Assembly: GCA_943788935.1 (NCBI GenBank) | Contig: CALSSE010000003.1 | Coordinates: 86,493-150,492, forward strand | Direction: 5' to 3' | Source: an uncultured bacterium | GTDB lineage: Bacteria > Myxococcota_A > Bradymonadia > UBA7976 > VGTA01 | DNA: 64,000 bases | Shown: positions 61,473-64,000 of the stretch, piece by piece | How the letters are laid out: each line of letters opens with the position of its first letter | How positions within the stretch are numbered: the first letter of the stretch is position 1 | The notes under the pieces: generated by a model | Told to the model about the DNA's origin: nothing | Seen by the model: only the letters and a program-made list of their open reading frames with translations | Databases searched by the model: none | Position numbers and translations under genes: made by a program

Positions 61473-61826
61473 GTGGCAAAATACCTTCCCGCGATGGCTA
61501 GCGGATCAGACTCAAAAAAATCAAGACCAGATCGAGACGGTCAGACTGCGGTCCTCACCCGTCCAAAGGTCAAGCGTCCGCCGCTATATAAGGTACTTCT
61601 CCTCAATGACGATTATACTACCCAAGAATTTGTAGTATTGATATTGCGTAAATTTTTTCAAAAAAATGCAGAGCAGGCCTTGGAGTTGATGCGGGCAGTG
61701 CATAATACAGGTAAAGGAGTCGCCGGCGTATATCCATATGACATCGCCGTCACCAAAGTAAAACAGGTTCAGATATTTGCCCAGCAGTTTGAGATGCCAC
61801 TCAGACTGACGATTGAGGCTGAATAA
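61473..61826 (+). CDS. clpS: ATP-dependent Clp protease adaptor ClpS
   Basis: 117 residues from a GTG (GTG GCA AAA). Recognised from KVLLLNDDYTTQEFVVLILRKFF, the HNTGKGVAGVYPYDIAVTK block and QQFEMPLRLTIEAE. It binds N-degron substrates and hands them to ClpAP. The clpA start follows 11 bases after its stop. The first 30 residues are a disordered Lys-rich lead. Confidence 0.97.
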   Translation: MAKYLPAMASGSDSKKSRPDRDGQTAVLTRPKVKRPPLYKVLLLNDDYTTQEFVVLILRKFFQKNAEQALELMRAVHNTGKGVAGVYPYDIAVTKVKQVQIFAQQFEMPLRLTIEAE

Positions 61827-61837
61827 GGAGGGGGCAT

Positions 61838-64000
61838 GGAGCTTGAACAGTCTGCAGACTTAACAGCGGCCTTTGGGGAGGCCATTCATCTCGCGCTAGA
61901 GTTGAGACAAGAGATTGTCGGCGTTGAGCACCTATTTTGGGGGATGTTGAAACAATCAGAAGTAAAACGAGTTATGAGAGAGTGCGACGCTTCTCCCAAA
62001 TCTCTACTCGATGAGCTAGAGTCTTTCATCAAGGAGTATGTCCCATGCGTCCCTGATGATTTTGAATATGATCAGGAACCCGTTATCTCTATGGGATGTC
62101 ATGATCTTCTAATGATCGCTGCCAATCATGCGCTCTCCTCTGGGAATCATGAGATTAACACTCTAAATATCCTCATCGCCATGTTCAGGCTTGAGGATAG
62201 CTTCAGCGTCTCTCTATTAAAGAGCAATGATGTCACTCGCTTTACCCTCTTGCAGTATCACGCTACTCATCACACGCGCCACAGTGATGATGAGCTTGAA
62301 GATGACTCGATAAACCACGACTCTCTTGAGGGGTCCTTCGATGATGATCGTCTCGATGAAGAAGAAGATGAAGAGGATGGACGTTTCAAACTCAGTGATT
62401 ACGTAACCAATCTCAATGAGCGTGCTAAAGAGGGGAAGATAGACCCCATGATTGGCCGAACAGAAGAGCTTGAGCGGCTCATTCATATTCTATGTCGACG
62501 ACGAAAAAACAATCCTCTTCTTGTAGGGGAGGCCGGAGTAGGGAAAACCGCGATCGCTGAGGGTTTAGCCTTAGCGATCGTTGAAGAGAGGGTCCCAGAC
62601 CCCCTGAAGTTTCACTATATCTACTCGCTTGATGTAACCTCTTTAGTCGCAGGTACCAAATACCGAGGAGACTTTGAAGAGAGAATTAAGAAGATCCTAA
62701 AGCGTCTCAAAAAACTGCCCAACTCAATCATTTTCATCGATGAGATACACACCTTTATTGGTGCTGGTGCGGTGAGCGGTGGAGCGCTAGACGCCTCATC
62801 GATCTTTAAGCCGATGCTCGCTCGCGGCGAGCTGCGCTGTATCGGTGCCACCACATGGAAAGAGTATCGGACCGTCTTTCTCAAAGATCAGGCCTTTGCC
62901 CGACGCTTTCAGAGAGTTGAGGTCGACGAGCCAAACCATGAAGAAGCGGTTGAGATACTCATGGGTTTGAAAGATGCTTATGAAGAGTTCCACAAGGTCA
63001 CATATAGTCGTGAAGCACTCGAAGAGGCGGTTAGCCTCTCTAGCCGTTACTTCCACGATCGCTTCTTACCTGACAAAGCCATTGATGTGATCGATGAGGC
63101 GGGAGCTGAGGCTAAGTTAAAGGGGCTCGCTGAAGTCAACAAGTCCTTGGTTGAGTCTACTCTCGCTCGCATGGCGAGCATTCCTACCCAAGAGATCAAT
63201 CAAGATGATCGAACACAGCTCAAAAACCTCGAGGGTACTCTAAACTCGGTAGTTTTCGGACAAGAAGAAGCAGTAAAACACCTCACAACGGCGATTAAAC
63301 TCTCCCGAGCGGGTCTAGGTGATCCAGAGCAACCAATAGGTGCTTTTATCTTCACCGGTCCAACAGGAGTGGGAAAAACTGAGGTCTCTAAGCAGCTCGC
63401 CGAATCACTTCATCTAGAGCTTATCCGGTTTGACATGAGTGAGTATATGGAGCGTCACACAGTGAGTCGGCTCATCGGAGCGCCTCCTGGTTACGTTGGT
63501 TTTGATCAAGGCGGACTGCTTACTGACGCGGTGAGTAAACATCCTCACTGCGTCGTCTTACTCGATGAAATAGAGAAGGCTCACCCTGAGGTCTTTAATC
63601 TACTCTTACAAGTGATGGACCACGGAACATTGACCGATAATAACGGCCGAAAAGCTGACTTTCGAAATGTGATCTTGATCATGACCAGCAACGTGGGCGC
63701 CGTCGATGCTCAACGTAATCGACCTGGATTTATCACCGCTGAAGCGAGTCGCTTTGGTAACGATGATGAAGCCTTTAAGCGAACCTTTAGCCCTGAGTTC
63801 CGTAACCGTCTCCACGCTCGGGTGCGCTTCGCTCCTCTCAGCCCTGAGGTTTGTGCTCTCGTCGCCAAGAAGCAGTGTCGAGAGGTCATAACTCAGCTCT
63901 TAGCTCGAGATGTTGACCTACGTTTTAGCCAAGATGCGATTGAAGCTCTCACGGTGCTTGGATATGACCCACTGAACGGGGCTCGACCAATGAAGCGAGT
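61838..64000 (+). CDS. clpA: ATP-dependent Clp protease ATP-binding subunit ClpA (3' end beyond window)
   Basis: An open frame of 721 codons runs off the right edge, so the last part is missing. AAGGAGG lies 7 bases before the ATG. Order: ClpA N-domain (about 1-145), acidic linker, first AAA domain with Walker A GEAGVGKTAIAEG and Walker B IIFIDEIHTFIGAG, and second AAA domain with GPTGVGKTEVSKQLAE and VLLDEIEKAHPEVFN. Length and lack of a long middle coiled coil point to ClpA rather than ClpB or ClpC, and clpS directly upstream agrees. It unfolds substrates for ClpP; no clpP is in view. Confidence 0.97.

Noticed and set aside
62217..63056. Minus-strand frames within clpA
   Set aside because: Shadows of the clpA coding frame, which runs open to the window edge with both AAA domains intact.

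Overview
The window looks like a chromosomal piece of a Gram-negative bacterium of the Myxococcota / former Deltaproteobacteria type, possibly a Bradymonadia-like lineage; this placement is inference. Supporting signs are many outer-membrane-type lipoproteins, Ser/Thr kinases and pseudokinases, a temptin-like protein ending in a MYXO-CTERM-like tail (GC motif, hydrophobic segment, Arg cluster), lipoprotein spacers of tandem Ala-Gly-Glu-Met type, and middling GC content. Core genes show conserved bacterial order (rpsF-rpsR-rplI-dnaB, clpS-clpA). I see no phage, IS element, CRISPR array or plasmid gene.

Layout. 1-11.4 kb: a left-truncated membrane protein with a discoidin-like domain (minus), a carotenoid oxygenase, a very large secreted alpha/beta-hydrolase-like protein, a lipoprotein carrying two formylglycine-generating-enzyme-like domains, and an unknown Rossmann-like protein. 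11.5-26.1 kb (all minus): a formyltransferase, a metallophosphoesterase, a large unknown acidic protein and glnS in one tight run; a SprA-like putative metalloprotease; and two overlapping giant pseudokinases full of tandem repeats. 26.4-28.8 kb: a DUF1015 protein, a GroES-like co-chaperonin, a basic low-complexity protein, then a noncoding 16-bp tandem array. 28.8-36 kb: an AGCS symporter fused to a beta-propeller-like extracytoplasmic domain, apaH with two small genes, and a rhomboid protease with extra domains. 36-38.6 kb: dnaB and the S6-S18-L9 operon, with a clear terminator between rplI and dnaB. 38.8-44.3 kb: msrA, an amidase, tRNA-Thr(CGU), tsaE, a Nudix hydrolase, a decayed repeat-lipoprotein/esterase pseudogene, tRNA-Gly(CCC) with a good promoter, and an apparently active Ser/Thr kinase. 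44.4-49.4 kb: three exported proteins, two with AG-E-M/I repeats. 49.5-54.6 kb: acyl-CoA dehydrogenase and HMG-CoA lyase (leucine/isovalerate breakdown), argD-like aminotransferase, adk and a methyltransferase. 54.9-61 kb: a large lipoprotein, a MORN-repeat lipoprotein, a DUF4105 membrane protein and a MepA-like endopeptidase with LysM. 61-64 kb: a CheY-like receiver, clpS and clpA (runs off the right edge).

The most unusual themes are (1) in-frame tandem repeats with nearly identical DNA units in about ten genes, concentrated in exported proteins and pseudokinase linkers; (2) the co-translated pseudokinase pair; (3) the propeller-AGCS transporter fusion; (4) a pseudogene whose frameshift falls in the codon of the catalytic serine. 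I did not find a clearly new multi-gene defence or mobile system. All family assignments come from reading motifs by eye, without database searches.
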